Source: Warburgia ugandensis (lineage: Eukaryota; Streptophyta; Magnoliopsida; Canellales; Canellaceae). From it: a stretch of DNA of 64,000 bases. The stretch is taken from the NCBI GenBank assembly GCA_035236585.1, contig CP141137.1:9750327-9814326 (forward strand). The letters are read 5' to 3'. The notes under the pieces were generated by a model. That model saw nothing but the letters and a program-made list of their open reading frames with translations. It was not told where the DNA came from and ran no database searches. Positions 1 to 13,445 of this stretch are shown one piece after another. Numbering within the stretch: the stretch's first letter is position 1; each line of letters begins with the position of its first letter. Both the position numbers and the translations under genes were made by a program.

Positions 1-1520
1 CCAGGTATATAAGCAACGACTTCAAATCCAAATATGTGAGGCAAAGTTTGGTTATTTGGTGATGATGATAGTGGAAAAATTGACAAATAAGTCACCCTTA
101 CTGCCACTTTACAGAACCATACATGAGATTATCACCTCAAACTGCTTCTCATTCAATTCTTTTGAAGTAATTGGATCATTTTCCTTGTTCAAGAATCTTC
201 TCCCTTCTTCCACTCCATATGAACAGTAACCATGACCGATTCAGTCACTTTTTCCTGTTCCACTGCATCCTGAAGCTAATTAGTAGAAAGTCATGAATAT
301 AAATCAAAATCGGAGGGAGTCTGAGTTCCGATTGGGCTTTGCTGTGGAAGTTTAAAATGGATCATTTACCTTTCTGTCTATGGGAAACTTAACTCCAAAA
401 GGAGTATACCAACTAATGCACCCACTTTCTTAATTCCTCTGTCCTCCCTAAAGTATCCAATCACTGACAATTCTCAAAGCAAGGCCCCACATCTTCAAGT
501 ACTAAAAAAATTCAAGTGAACATGAAATAAACTGGAAGAAAAATCTCATACTTTACCAGACACAAATGATCATGTTGATAGCAGAAGAAATAGATTTCCA
601 CGAGAACTACTAGAAAATATAGAACATATATATTCCTGAATTTACCACAAACCAATACCCCCTAAACAAAAACACAGAATAAACCAGGAATGGCGAGTGA
701 TATTGGTCTTTTGTTGCCATCAGAAAGACTAAGAATTTCTTCAACTAAAAAAACTAACAATCACAGAAATAGATAGAATTCAAGGAAACATACTAACGGG
801 AAGAAGAACAGCCCTAAATTGAAAGCAAAAGAACCTAAAACTATGAAATCATGAAATCAAACAAGGGATTCAAATTCTCAGAGGCAACAAAGTGAATGAA
901 TGCGTTTTAGAAAGCAATTTAAAACGGTAAAGCCGAGAAAATTGAGGTACCTCCAAAAACAGAGAAGGAATCGACCAATATCTTCGATAATGCCGACTGA
1001 CTGCAGTGAGTCCGATCCAAAACCTGGGGATCTGTGGCAGTTCGCTGAAGAAATCCAAATATTTCTATTTGAATTGGAGAAAATAGTGTCTTTAATTTCC
1101 AGTTACTTCTAGAACAAAAGAAACCCTAAAAAAGTGTTTTCAACCGAATTTCGGTTTCGTCTGAAATCTTAAACGAGACGAGAACAAGGTGGTGTCTTGG
1201 AAGGAAGGGAGGACGGACGCAAGTGAAACCGACCTTCGTTCCAAGAAACCTCCAAATCACGGCGTTGACAGAGGATTGTCCCGAGGAAATTATATCCCCG
1301 CCCTCTGCTTTTAGTAATCGCACTCCCCGCTTTTGTAAGGCTGAGCGCGTAGCCTCTCGTTCAATCATCTGAACCGTCTACCCCTAAGTCAATCATTTTT
1401 TTACCTCTACGCTGGAAAGTTTGACTAGATAAATGGCCTACAAACATGATTAAGATAGTGGGCAGCTCTAATTTTAACTAATCCTAATCATTTGATTATT
1501 TAACTTATTGTGATTAAGTG
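1..1520. other. Unassigned left-edge DNA, possible 5' end of a minus-strand gene
   Basis: No convincing coding exon is visible. Positions 900-1380 are richer in GC than the surroundings. Read on the minus strand, this part contains a pyrimidine-rich leader-like stretch and a telo-box (AAACCCTAA on plus, 1121-1129), which is common just downstream of transcription starts in plant housekeeping genes. It may be the promoter and 5' UTR of a minus-strand gene running off the left edge. That is inference only. Confidence 0.2.
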
Positions 1521-1522
1521 AA

Positions 1523-1701
1523 GGGGAGCCTCGGCGGAACGATAAAAGTTGTCGTCATATGACCTTGAGGTCACGGGTTCAAAGCGTGGAATCAGCCTCT
1601 TATAAAATGTAATGTAAAGCTGCCTATTATAAGCCCCTGTAGTCCACCTCTTCCCCAAACCCTGTATAGGCAGGAGCTTCGTGCCCCTGGGGCTCTCCTT
1701 T
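1523..1701 (+). mobile_element. Au-type SINE, copy 1
   Basis: This tRNA-derived SINE starts GGGGAGCC. It has an A-box-like head, a B box around GGGTTCAAAG, and a body ending in a CTCCTTT tract. It is recognised by matching the other copies here and the remembered Au SINE consensus. It is diverged, and no clear target duplication is seen. Confidence 0.8.
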
Positions 1702-1924
1702 AGTTTCAGAAAAGTCAGCCTAACTCAATATTGGTGGATGAAATTATTAGCTGAGCTGATTTATTTAGCTGCGCTTGAGGTGTAAGGAACAAATTGAAGG
1801 CTCTTTTCGCTCAGAGAAAAACATAATAGAGGACTTATTTTTTACGCGACCTTGTAAGAATTTGATATTAAAAAAAAAAGGTGTTGGGCATCATAAATTG
1901 ATATCCACACCCATTTTTTTAAAT

Positions 1925-2515
1925 AACTCACACCCAATCCCAAGTAAGAGGCTATTTACATGGTGTACTTTAAAAACCAACTGTACCTCCTTTTAAATAA
2001 GAAGCTTTTTATGCAGTGGTCCTCAAAATATGTTCAAACATATTTTAAGAATATATCTATATATATATATATATATATATATTTGCACACTGGGTCCTAG
2101 AAGCTATTTATGCTCATTTTCAAATAAGCTATTTATATGTTGGTCTGTAGAAGCTATCGACCCTCAAAGCTATTTATATGGTAGGAATTAGAAGGTATTC
2201 ATATAAAATGTCGAATAAGAAGCCATTTACTTTGTACTTTAAAAGCTATCAGCACTCATTTCAAATACGAAGACATTTACATGCTATCTAAACTTATTTT
2301 TAAGTAAAAGCTATTTACATGGTGGGGCCTAGAACCTGTTCACACACATTTTCAAATAAGAAGTTAGTTACACGATAGGCTCTAAAAGCTATCCACGCCA
2401 ATTTACAAATAACAAAGCTAGCCCTCAGAAGTTATCTATACATATTTTCAAATAAAAAGCTATTAAAATGGCGGGCCCTAAAAGCTATTCACATCCATTT
2501 TCAAATTAAAAGATA
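1925..2515. repeat. Degenerate tandem repeat, unit about 55-60 bp
   Basis: The phrase 'aataagaagctatttacat', then a GGTGGGCCCTAGAAG-like segment and a 'cacattttcaaataa' segment, recurs about ten times with drift. It includes a short (TA)n run at about 2054-2082. No coding potential is supported. The rest of 1702-4020 holds nothing recognised; short ORFs at 3126-3594 match no known family. Confidence 0.5.
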
Positions 2516-4025
2516 TGGAAGAATCACAAGCATGCTTCATTATATGCCTGGTAATACACAAATAGTTTTCATTATTGATAAGGAGTGCTGCTAATGGGCT
2601 TTATAGTATGCATAAAGGGCCCATGGCATGCAATATAGGCCTATGAAAATGTTGTTATAGGCCAAGACATGTTTCACAAGAATTAGGCTTGAATACAAGT
2701 TATTTTTTATATAAAATTTTAGTCAAACTTGTCCTGGCTCATCTTAAAATCTTGCAAAATCTAAATATCTGAAGTCCAATAAACTTAGACTAAATCGAGT
2801 GAAAATAAGATTTTCAACTCAGTATCTAGCTCTGGTCAAAGGATCAAATTGAGTGACCTCAAACTTGACTAACATGCTATTAATGTTTTCAAGTTGTTTG
2901 TTTGCACCGTCTATTTTTTGTCAATGTGGCTTTTATTTGCAAAAGTGTCTCGTGATCTTTTAAATTGCATTGTTATTAATTAACGTGACATGCTAGACAA
3001 ATAAAACTATTAGGACAAAAACTGATAGATTTCACTCCTTTCTTCCCCAAACCTGCAACCATCTCCATCTTCTTCCCCAGTCTATCTCAATATAATTTAA
3101 ACATCAAAATTGCTGAAATCTCCTGATGATTTCAACTAATTTCCTTTATTTGTTCATCAAAACTGCCATATTATGTGAGAAAATCATTAAAATTTATTAT
3201 TTGTTCCCTTCTTCACCGTCCCATTTGAATGTTTCTAGATATTTCTCAAATAAAGGAGGCATGCCTATGAGCAAAAGCTTTTCTGACTCATCCAATAAGT
3301 TGCATGCAGGGTTGAAGCTTTTAGGAGTACTGCAAGAGGAAGCTCCCAATTTTGGCTTGTTTGAGGATCTCTTGGACGTCCAATAATCCTGTTATCAAAA
3401 GGACTAAAGGAGGGCCAATGTGGGTCTTAACTGTTAATTTTTCTAACAAAAATGAATTTGAGGCTTTAATATGCATTAGCAATTCTATATTAATTAACGT
3501 AAAAAAAGAAGAAGAAGAATTAAAATTAGATTACATCTTTCAAGAAAATATTTATCAGCTGCTAAGAATTAAGAGTTTAATTTTAAGGCTTTGATAGCAA
3601 TTTGGTTTAATAAATAGTAACATGTTATTCAAGATTTAACTACTTAGCATAACCAACAAAGTCTAATATTTTAAGTGAAACAAAATGAAAAACGCGTACT
3701 TATGTGCACAATCTCAATAGTGTCTGAATAATTGATTTTTTAAAGAAATCTCAGCTTCTTTATCTAACTATTTATTTTTAAGTCATTTAAAAATTAGCAC
3801 ATTCCTTAGATTCAACAAAAAATGTTAAATTAAACCCAAATTTATGAAATCAAACAAAGTTCCTAGACGATTTGTTAAATTGCATTTTTAGTTGATGCAT
3901 GGATATGCACATGCCAAAATAAATGGAAAACCTTGATGATTGGTGTACAAATCTCTCATCTTCTAAGCCTAGTTGTTCTAGTGGTCGCCTTGTTTTACCT
4001 ACTGAAATAGAACACATGGTGTTTC

Positions 4026-4183
4026 AATAGTTGTTGTTATATGACCTTGAGGTCATGGGTTCAAGGCATGGAAACAGCCTCTTACAAAATGCAAGGTAAG
4101 GCTGTGTACTTTAGTTCCTTGTGGTCCGCCTCTTCTCCGGACCTCGCATAGGCAGGAGCTTCTTGCACCAGGGCTGCCCCTTT
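4026..4183 (+). mobile_element. Au-type SINE, copy 2, 5' end diverged or lost
   Basis: The B box (GGTCATGGGTTCAAGG), the body (CAGCCTCTTACAAAATGCAAGG) and the GGGCTGCCCCTTT tail are present. The first 15 or so bases of the head are not recognisable. Confidence 0.75.
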
Positions 4184-4424
4184 ATTGACCAGGGAACATG
4201 TACAAGAAAAAACCTTAACCCCAAAAACCCCCTCAACATTGACTAAAGACAATGTTAAAAACAAATTGATGGTCCACCAAAAGGTGATACTAGCAAGGAA
4301 CAAAACGACTCAATGAAAAGGTCTTGCAAAAAGGCTTTGGTCCATGAGCGCATGGAAGGCAATGATGCAAAGGGAATGCCATGTGTGCAAGTTTTGGATC
4401 ATCGCATAGAAGCAATATTAACCT

Positions 4425-4573
4425 AAAAGGGCAGCCTAGGTGCACGAAGCTCCCCCTATGTGGGGGGCGGACCACAAGGGCCTAAAGTACACAAAGGATG
4501 TTTCCACGCCTTAAACCCGTGACCTCAAGGTCACACAATGACAACTTTTATTGTTGCGCCAAGACTTCCCTTT
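4425..4573 (-). mobile_element. Au-type SINE, copy 3, with 17-bp target duplication
   Basis: This is a minus-strand copy with the tail (AAAAGGGCAGCC) at the left and the GGGAAGTC head at the right. A perfect 17-bp direct repeat flanks it at 4408-4424 and 4574-4590. Part of the body is deleted relative to the other copies. It lies in inverted orientation to copy 2, about 240 bp away. Confidence 0.88.
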
Positions 4574-4700
4574 AGAAGCAATATTAACCTCTTTGACCAT
4601 ATTGTAGAGTATAATGAAGATGTTATTAGAGTATAATTAAGAGGTTTTACTTGTACTTTTGTCTAATGAAGATGATATTAGAGTCCTTTCAACTAGGATT

Positions 4701-7246
4701 ATAACGACCCACGTTTTCGGAAATAGATTATATAAAATAGCTTCTGAAAACGTCAAGGGTACCCTTGAAATTTATTATTAAAAAAAAAAGGATCATATTC
4801 TTAAATTCCAAAAACCACTTCTTCAAATCCGGGCATCCTATCGGAAAACTTCTCATATAATAAAAAATAAAAAATACCATGTGAACACATTCAAGACAAA
4901 CTGATCGGAACCACAGCCACCTAATAAGTCCATAAAAACTACTACACATAATAATTAATGTCATTACATATCCATCAACAATAACTTAAATAAATGTTCA
5001 GTGTCTAAGTTCTACCAATCCAAAAAATATCAGAGTTACTCTATTGTACGTCTCTCAAATGACTCAAATCCTTTGTGACTTCTGAATCGTCCAAGATATA
5101 TAAAACCTCAATATTTAAGTGTCATCTCCTGAACAATGTATCATATGAACATATAGCATTTGGTTCATTAGTCACGGATAATGTCTCAAAAGTAAATGAA
5201 CATATGAAATAAGCTCACATATTTGGATAACAGATAGCACATAGATCATAGTGGCAGCATCCCAGCCATAAGCCATATAGGCAATGGTCAAATGACCAAA
5301 AAGCTCAAAGTAGTCACTATACATGTAGTGGAAAATATCATGCAATCTATATTTATCTACGGATACAATGGACCATACCCCTCTCATGGGGAGGCAAATC
5401 TAACCAAGAACAGTCTGCCCATGACACATACTCCCTGAACATAAATAAAAGCTATACATCAGCAAGTATCTTCATTTGGCGGTCAAGCCATCTGCACCAT
5501 CCTAGCATAGGCCACAAGGCATAGCAGCCCTTGCACTACTAACTCCGGTTGCTAATAAGCTCAGCACCTTAGTGCATATCATATATTTCACCCACATAGA
5601 TTCACATAAGTAATCACATATATCTCACCCACATAAGGTCCGTGCGAACAAATAACATATATTAAACCCATATAGGGTACACAAATAAGCATATATCACA
5701 TAACTCCCTCATACAAGGTCCGCAAAATAACCATCATATGATATGAGCATGATTATTCAAATACCATCATATTGTACAACATAGGGCAAATCAAGCCACT
5801 AGAAATATCCAATCATATAATCTCATTAGTGATGCTTATGCACATCATAAACACATCATAGATGTTATCTATAACTCATAAAGTACAAAGTCATGAGAGT
5901 TCAAAAATCAATTAATTTCTCATAATCATGTCATATGCTTCTTTGCTTAATACATAACAATCTACTGCTGAGAATCTAAATCCAAAACAAATAAGTCAAA
6001 GTTCTCACTTACTGTCATAACATAATTAATTTGATTATGAGAGTCTTATAAGCTTTCAAAGGCTTACTAAAGTGTGTTTAATATAATTTAACTTCATCAT
6101 AACTTTTTATGCACCTTTACAACTTATGAAATCCATAGAATATATGTACACCTAGAGTAAACTACAAACAATTTTATGACTATGATAATTCATGTTATAC
6201 TAATTACTTATTTAGTTTATTGTATCCTTTTTGGATACTAATGTAGTGAATTAGTTGATTATTCAATCACTTAATAAGGTTTTGATAAGTAGAAGAGTCA
6301 TCATATACCTATTTTAGCACTTACAGTGTCTACAGTCCAATCCATACCTAGTAACTAGCAACCATTTTGACTTTATACCATTAGTTGATGATCTTAACAC
6401 CTTATTTTTTAAATTATTTTAGCACTTTTATATAAATTTTAACCCTAGCTAAAGTCTACATTATACCCAGATTACAAATCTTTCTCGATCAACCCTTAGC
6501 ATGAAATTGAGACTAGCAATCAATCACCTAACCTATATATTGATCTTTTTCCTACATCAATTATCAATGAAATTATATGTAATTTTAAATGAGACATTCC
6601 CATCAGGTGTACAGAACTGATTTTAAAGTTTCACTCAAAAACTCTAAGGTTTGATATCTGAACCATTGAGAGATGTGCCACAAGGTTTCCAACTAGTCAG
6701 TTAGAATTGTAGTTAATATCTTACTATTTTTTCTTGGACAAATCTTAACAAAAGTTCACCAAATTTTAACTAAGGTATTTGTGACATGTCTACTTCAAGT
6801 GGTTAAAATTTTATGAAAAAAAATCCATTGTTTAATATCCAATTCAATGACATATTTACCTACCAAACATTCAGCTGGCAAGCAGGGTTGAAAATCCTAA
6901 AAAACAGTAACCCCTTGATCTATATTTTTCCTTAATAAATCATCAAATTTTAAGTATGGCTTTCATGCTATTGCTAATTCATCCATTTAAAGATCTAAGA
7001 TGTCCCACTTTGTCTATTCCTATATCCAATTCTAGATAGACTTAATCATGGACCCTTCATTTCTCATCATGTGATCATCACCTCACCCTCACTCTCTCAT
7101 TGGTTCTCATGTCCTTAGAATAACTCATCCTAGCTATCAAATCTTCTATGATTATGATCATGCTCAACCCATCCAAATAAGTGTTCCTTTTTTCCCAAAA
7201 CAACTATGTGGTAATTTGAACTCTATACTTAAGTCTCTTCTATACT
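4701..7246 (-). repeat. Probable degraded LTR-type repeat, inverted relative to the neighbouring solo LTR
   Basis: The left edge reads ACGACCCACGTTTTC (4704-4718), the exact inverse of the right end of the solo LTR at 9886-9900. This fits a related LTR in the opposite orientation whose own end has decayed. Positions 5160-5750 contain spaced promoter-like LTR sequence with repeated 'cacatat/cccacata' phrases. No protein-coding region is seen. The inner boundary is unclear. Confidence 0.35.
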
Positions 7247-7251
7247 GAATA

Positions 7252-7825
7252 TGTAATGATCCTAATTTTTAAATCCTATTTTAAAGGATTATAAATTTAT
7301 TTTGATGAATATAAATGGGAGAAGCTGCATATTTAGGTTTCATTGAATTTATCTTTTAAAATACATTAAATTAGACCCTAACACTTCATATTTGGATTGT
7401 ACTCGGAAAGACAGTTCCAACAACACTAATTTTGCTAAAATCGGAGTTTGGATGAAGGAAATATGAACGTTTGAATGTGAAGGGCATTCTGGTAAAAAAA
7501 GAAGGATTAAAGTGATTAAAGGGAGGGGCCGAATTTGATAATGGCAAACCCCAACCCCCCCAAACCTAAGTAGGATGGCAAACAGATGTTGAGTCTATTC
7601 CCGAGCCCGACCTCACCACACGAAACGAACAAGAAGAGAAAAAAAAAAAAAAGGAAGAAAGAAGAGGAGGAAGACAATGCTGGGAAGGAGGGGAGAGAGA
7701 GTGAGGGAGAAAGAGGGAGAGAAGGAGAAGAAGAGAAGGAGAAGGAGAGAAGACGGGGGAAACTCGGCAGGCCTAGAAACCCTAGGTCGCACTGGCAAGA
7801 GAGAACGAACCAAGGGGGAAAAAAT

Positions 7826-7864
<39 letters not shown>

Positions 7865-9904
7865 GCGTGCAGGTGTGGAAGGGAAAACGGGGTTTTTTGG
7901 GTCACCGGAGTTTCAGGCCATCGTCGGAGATGATGCCAGCTCGGATTGATGATCCGACCGGTCATATTGTCCAGCACGACGAGTTGAACAAAACCCCCAA
8001 GGTTATTAAGGACTATGACGAGATCTAGAGCATTGATTGAGGGGAGCAATGCATGACAAGCTCGAAAACCCTACAAGTGAAAGTGATGACAGATCTAAGC
8101 CAATCCAGCCCATCCAATTGTGAAAAATGCACAAAAACGCATCTAGAAGGTAAGAGCCACAAAAAACCCAACTCGTGATTTTGAGATTACGACTAGATCC
8201 ACCCTGTTATTGCTAGATTTAGGTTTTTATGGCGATCTAATTGTTCAATTCCTAATCCAAACCTAGGGATAGGTAATTTAGGATATGATGTAGCCCAGAT
8301 AACACAAAATTTTCATATCTAGGTTGAAAACGGATTGGACAATCCCAGCCATCCGATCGGGTAGTGTTCATACAGTAACTTTGTGATGTCTGATCGATGA
8401 TCAGACACCATAGATGAGTTCCCCGTCTTTAAAAATGATAGGATGACTAAAATTATATGAATTTGAAGTGAAACAGATTAGATGATATAAGCCACCCGTT
8501 CTGCCACTATTTAAATAGACACCTTGTGATGTCAGATCAATAATTAGCTGTTATAGATGGATTCCTAAACATTGAATTAGCTTAGATATGATATAAAGTA
8601 TATAATTTGGATAAACTTATATCGAAGATTGGGTGACATGAACTATTCATGATGCTCATTATAACAATCTGATTTAGGAATACAATTATAGGTTGTATTG
8701 AAGACTGTAGTATGGAAAATAACATCCAGCTCCAACCCAAGAGTTGATATGGATAAGAAATAAGGGTTAAGACCACTGAACAGTGATAGTAACTTGCAAT
8801 CACTTAAGAAGAGTAGTGGATAGTCAATCTAAGGCCACGCAGATTGGAAATCCAGTAACTATTTTTCAATCAATAGCTAATGAAACACTCTTAGCATGGA
8901 AATAAGCACTGTCATGTCGCCTTATGACGACTAGCATCAGAGACTAACGTAGAGGGAGTTTTCATACTTTAAGAGAAGTCCTAAAATTGTATATTTAAAT
9001 GAGTTTGTATTGTTACAGAGTTGTAAGCTTGATATGTGACTGCATATTTTGCATTTCAAAGAATGTGTTTTGTACTGATGCATTGGTATTTCTTCCATCT
9101 TGGCATGGATTCATGATTTTGATAAATTTTGAATGATTTCAAGTTAAATGATAATTGAATTGTTGTTTGCATGATTCAGCATGGCTAAATTGATCTATAT
9201 ATAATTATCATTATTTTTGTTTATATAAAACATAACGTCTTACTCAACCTACATAAGTGATTGTTTGTCGAGGCATTGATGTAGTTTGCAATGCCTAAGA
9301 TATAGAGAATAGTAGTAGGTTTGGCATGTTGACAGTATCATAGAACAATGGACTTCCAATGAATAGGAGCTGCTTACTGACAAGAACGCGCTAATATAAG
9401 CTTTGGAAGACGACATGTAAGAATTGGCCTTTGAAGTGAAGTTATCATATTAGAAATGAGAAAGACACTGCATTGTATGTAATTATGGGAATTTGGAAGA
9501 CTTATGTGACTAGGTTGTGCTGTTGAGGTTCTGGGCATATCGTGTTGATGTAAATTGTTTTTATTTTGTTAGATGTATGAAAAGGAGACTGAGTCTCCAT
9601 TTATATTTTAAAATTGTCAACAAATGGTTATCAGGTACTTCGCAATGGCATGCGTTAAATGTCATATGTCCAAAAAACAGAGGAAACTTTGTTGAATTTT
9701 TTGTAGAAATGAGAGCTCATTTCACCTAGAATCCTTGTTTTTGAGAAAAGAAAAATGACACTCGGGGTTTTTCAAAGTGAATTTAAAAGAAAAGATTTTC
9801 CACTGTATTACATTATTTTTACAAAAATTATTTCAAATTTGATCGATCCTGCATTAGAAATTTGTTTGCATTTAAAATTACATTTGAAAACGTGGGTCGT
9901 CACA
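7252..9904 (+). mobile_element. Solo LTR (Ty3/gypsy-like) with 5-bp target duplication
   Basis: The 2.65-kb segment begins TGTAATGATCC and ends GGGTCGTCACA, the TG...CA inverted ends typical of LTRs. It is flanked by the exact 5-bp direct repeat GAATA at 7247-7251 and 9905-9909. No gag-pol coding sequence or second LTR is adjacent, so it looks like the product of LTR-LTR recombination. The interior includes a purine-rich leader with a GA microsatellite (about 7828-7861). The long ORFs there (7516-8049 minus and its plus-strand partners) are low-complexity artefacts. Assignment to gypsy rests on end sequence and length only. Confidence 0.6.
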
Positions 9905-9909
9905 GAATA

Positions 9910-11450
9910 TTATCACATAAGCAACTTACATTCATTGATATAACTAAGAAATTCAACATATTTATTAAGATAAAATTCAAGAGGTTACAAGGAGACAATC
10001 CAAGTTAAACCTTTTAAAAACCTTCATTACTGGTGGTTTGGTACTTTTGTTCATACGGGAATGTATAGACTCTCTGTTAGGGGTGTCCCTCTACATGGAT
10101 GCTGCTCAAAAATTTTCAAGAGCATCCAGAGGTTTTTTGGTGATTTTGTTTCCATTGAATCTATTAGTTTCATTGGATCCAAGATAAGAGAGGCCAATAT
10201 TATACAAAAATCTTTGGTAGGCCATCTCCAAGTTTTATAGTGAAAGTAAAAGCAAAAAATTTGCATTATTGAGTGAAAATCTCGTCAAAATCATGTGGAG
10301 TTGATCCAAATTCAGAAGAGGGAAGATGATAATTTACAAAACCTTTTGGTGAAAGGTAACGCGTGGCCAAGATAACTCACTGTCATAGAGAATTCTTTTT
10401 TCCATAGAAATCAATTTCTATCTATTTCTTACCAACCAAATAGGCACTTAGATCAATGGTTAGCTTCTGTTTTATTTTGTTCTTTTGGCAACAATGGATA
10501 ACTTATGATGACTCGGGCTTTAAAAAATAATTTTAATTAAAATTCTCTATTTTGTTCAGAGGTGAGATTGACCTCTAAGCTTTTTAAAAACCAAAACAAG
10601 TAAAATATTTTTTATATGCCCACGTCTAAGCCTATTAAAGCATCCGCAAAATAATTCCCAAGAATAATGTGCATCACAACAATGTCATTAAAATGTCTAA
10701 ATTGAGATTATAAAATGAAATGTTGTATATTTCTATATCTTCTGAGAACCTCCATTTTTTACTATGAATTTCTATCATATTCTAACGATTTTTTCAGGAA
10801 CTTGTATGGATGATCATAATCACATAATCTTAAATAAGTCAAGTGTGATATTTCCTCACTTTTCCCTTAACGTTGAGGTGCTCATTCAAAATGACTCTAG
10901 CACTCGATTTTTAGCTTTGCTGCGAGGATCTACATTTATATCGTAAGTTGAGTAAACACATATACTTAGTAGATAAATCTAAACTACCTAAAACACAAAA
11001 AGCTACGGCATCCCTGCATACGTATGCTTTGAAAACATATCTTAAAGGCAATAAAACGAGCAATCTCCTACCTGAATTGCTTTTACACTAGGCTCATAAC
11101 AAAATCATCTACATGCACCCCAAAATCAGGTTATCTAGAGCCAAATAAATTTTTTAGAAAATCACCTGGGACTCACTATGCTCACGATTAGATCGCTACA
11201 TCGTATGCTTTATCTATCTTAGAAATACTTCAACTGCATCTTCATGGGGCCTACGGACTATCTTGAAAAGATATCGACGTGGCCTCCCTTTTGGGCGTTG
11301 GATATCATCCCACTCTTTATGAGTGCCCAAACACGCACTATACCCTAGCATAGTTCCCATTAAACCTTAAACCTATCAAAACTCATATACTGGGAATTTC
11401 ATATACATCACTTATATATAATGTAGATGATATTAATAAATGATTAATTT
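9910..11450. other. No recognised feature
   Basis: AT-rich intergenic DNA. Short ORFs at 10051-10266 (minus) and 10764-10946 (plus) have no recognisable domains. Confidence 0.4.
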
Positions 11451-11454
11451 CAAT

Positions 11455-11765
11455 TGATCAAATCATACACTTCATGTGACTAAGGGTCATGGCTCATACG
11501 ATTTGGATAATGTGATCAAAGGTAACTATCAACCAATCATAGGTTCTACAATCACGGATCATATGATCAAAGAAAAATATAGATTTACAATTGTAGATCA
11601 TGCGATCAAAAATAAAAAAATCAACCAATCTTCATTCTGCAATCATTAATCATACGATCAAGGAGAAATATCAACCAATTATAGATTCATACAACTAAAG
11701 AGAAATATCAACTAATTATAGAGTCTACAATCATAGATCATACGATCAAAGAGAAATATCACAAA
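11455..11765. repeat. Tandem repeat, unit about 55 bp
   Basis: About five degenerate units share 'aatcatagatcatacgatc', then 'aaagagaaatatcaaccaat' and a 'tatagattctaca' segment. The array leads directly into the different repeat that follows. Confidence 0.55.
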
Positions 11766-11774
11766 TCAACAGTC

Positions 11775-12510
11775 CAAAATGGCAAATCTGTGCCCGTGGA
11801 TCAATGTCCAAAGTGATGAATCTATGTGCATTGGACTAAGGGTTCAAGGGAATAACTATGCGCACAGATCAAAGATCCAACCAAGCAGGTCCGTGCGCAT
11901 GGATCAACAACCCAAAGAGTTGGATCTATGCGCCCAGATTGATGGTCCAACATGGTGGATCTATGTGCACGAATCCACGGTCCAAAGTGGTAGATCTAGG
12001 AGCTCAGATCAAAGGTTTAGAAAATTGGGTCCGTACATATGGATCAATCGTCCAATTACTGAATCTATGCTCATAGATCAACGACACAAAAAAGGCAGGT
12101 CTCTGGGCATAGATCGATAGTTCAAATTGTTGAATGTACACGCACAAATAAACGGCAAAAAAGATGGGTTTGTGCACATAGATCAGTAGTCTAAATTGTT
12201 GGATCTATGGTCACAGATCTATGATCAAAATGGTAGATCCATGTGCACAAATTTAAGGTCCCAAGTTATAGATCTATGTGCACTGGTCTACTGCCTAAAG
12301 AGATAGATCTATGGGCACGGATGTAATCCAAAAAAGATAGATCTTGAGCATGGATCCAATGACCCAAATGGGATTGACCATGCACATGGATCAATTATCC
12401 AAATAAGATGGACCATGCTCATGGTTCAATAATCCAAATAAGATAGATCCTCTGCATGGATCCAGGACCCAAATGAGATAGACAATGTGCATGGATCATT
12501 AACATATTTA
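11775..12510. repeat. Minisatellite, unit about 36 bp, about 20 copies
   Basis: A diverged unit built from 'ggatctatgtgcacggatca' plus 'atggtccaaagtgg' recurs across the stretch. Many units contain GGATC or AGATC. The ORF at 11779-12120 only translates this repeat and should not be taken as a gene. Confidence 0.65.
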
Positions 12511-13445
12511 AGATAAACATGATTAAATCTCATGGATACACACACATACACACACTATATGAGGGGTGTTAGCAACAACAAATTATTATAGGTGTAAGCT
12601 GCAGCTAACACCCCATTGATTGAGAAAAAGTAAAAAGCTAAGATCTCATCTAATATAATACAAGATGAAATGTCTTGCTATCATAAAAAACACTTTGAAT
12701 ATTTAGCACGAATCAATTATAAAACAACAAACATTTAATTAAAATCAACAGCGAAATCACAAGAAAAACATCATGTATATTAATTTTCAAAGATTGAAGA
12801 GCGAGACGGCCAGATCTACCTACCTTTTTGTAGATTAGAAATTCTTTTTTAGGCTTTCTCTATCTTCTTCTTCTTCTCTCTCTCTCTCTCCCTCTTTCTA
12901 GCAAATAATTTTTCGCTTTTCTTGGGAGACTCACAACTTTCCCCTAATATGAATTCTGAGCCTCCTATATTATCTCTTAGATCATCCTTTAATTTCTCCT
13001 TTAATTGAAAATAATTAAGATTCCCTCCCAAAATATATAGGACTCCTCCTTATATTTAGTTGTAGATTCATTATATTGGGACATATAATTTACAGATTTT
13101 TTCTTAAACTATTAGGAAGTTTTGATTTGTAAATATCATATAGGACCCATTCATTTATTGGCAATATAAGATCGTGGAACCCACTCTCACACATTTCCTA
13201 CTAATTCATTAAGTGGGTACCAATATCTACTTAAAATTTTATTTTGCTAATAATTTAAATCTCAATCGTTAGATTTTTGCTATTTTTATCACTGTTGATT
13301 TCTCTTTTCAAGCTTAATTCATTGACAGATATTTCACCATCAAATTATATGGATCTCATAAATTGGAATTTTAAACGTTGGATTGCCTCTTGGTTTTTCA
13401 TAAACTTTGCTAAATTGTACAAAATTTCAGGGTACTAAATAACAT
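12511..13445. other. No recognised feature
   Basis: AT-rich sequence with a TC-rich low-complexity run near 12860-12895. No supported gene. Confidence 0.4.

Noticed and set aside
7516-8049. Largest ORF of the LTR region (177 residues, minus) and its plus-strand partners
   Set aside because: Composition is dominated by GA/CT low complexity (Ser-Leu or Arg-Glu runs), and it lies inside a solo LTR.
4704-9900. A single 5.2-kb DNA transposon with 15-bp terminal inverted repeats ACGACCCACGTTTTC
   Set aside because: The right half is better explained as a solo LTR with an exact 5-bp duplication starting at 7252; no matching target duplication flanks 4704 and 9900.
11779-12120. 113-residue ORF
   Set aside because: It is a translation of the 36-bp minisatellite.
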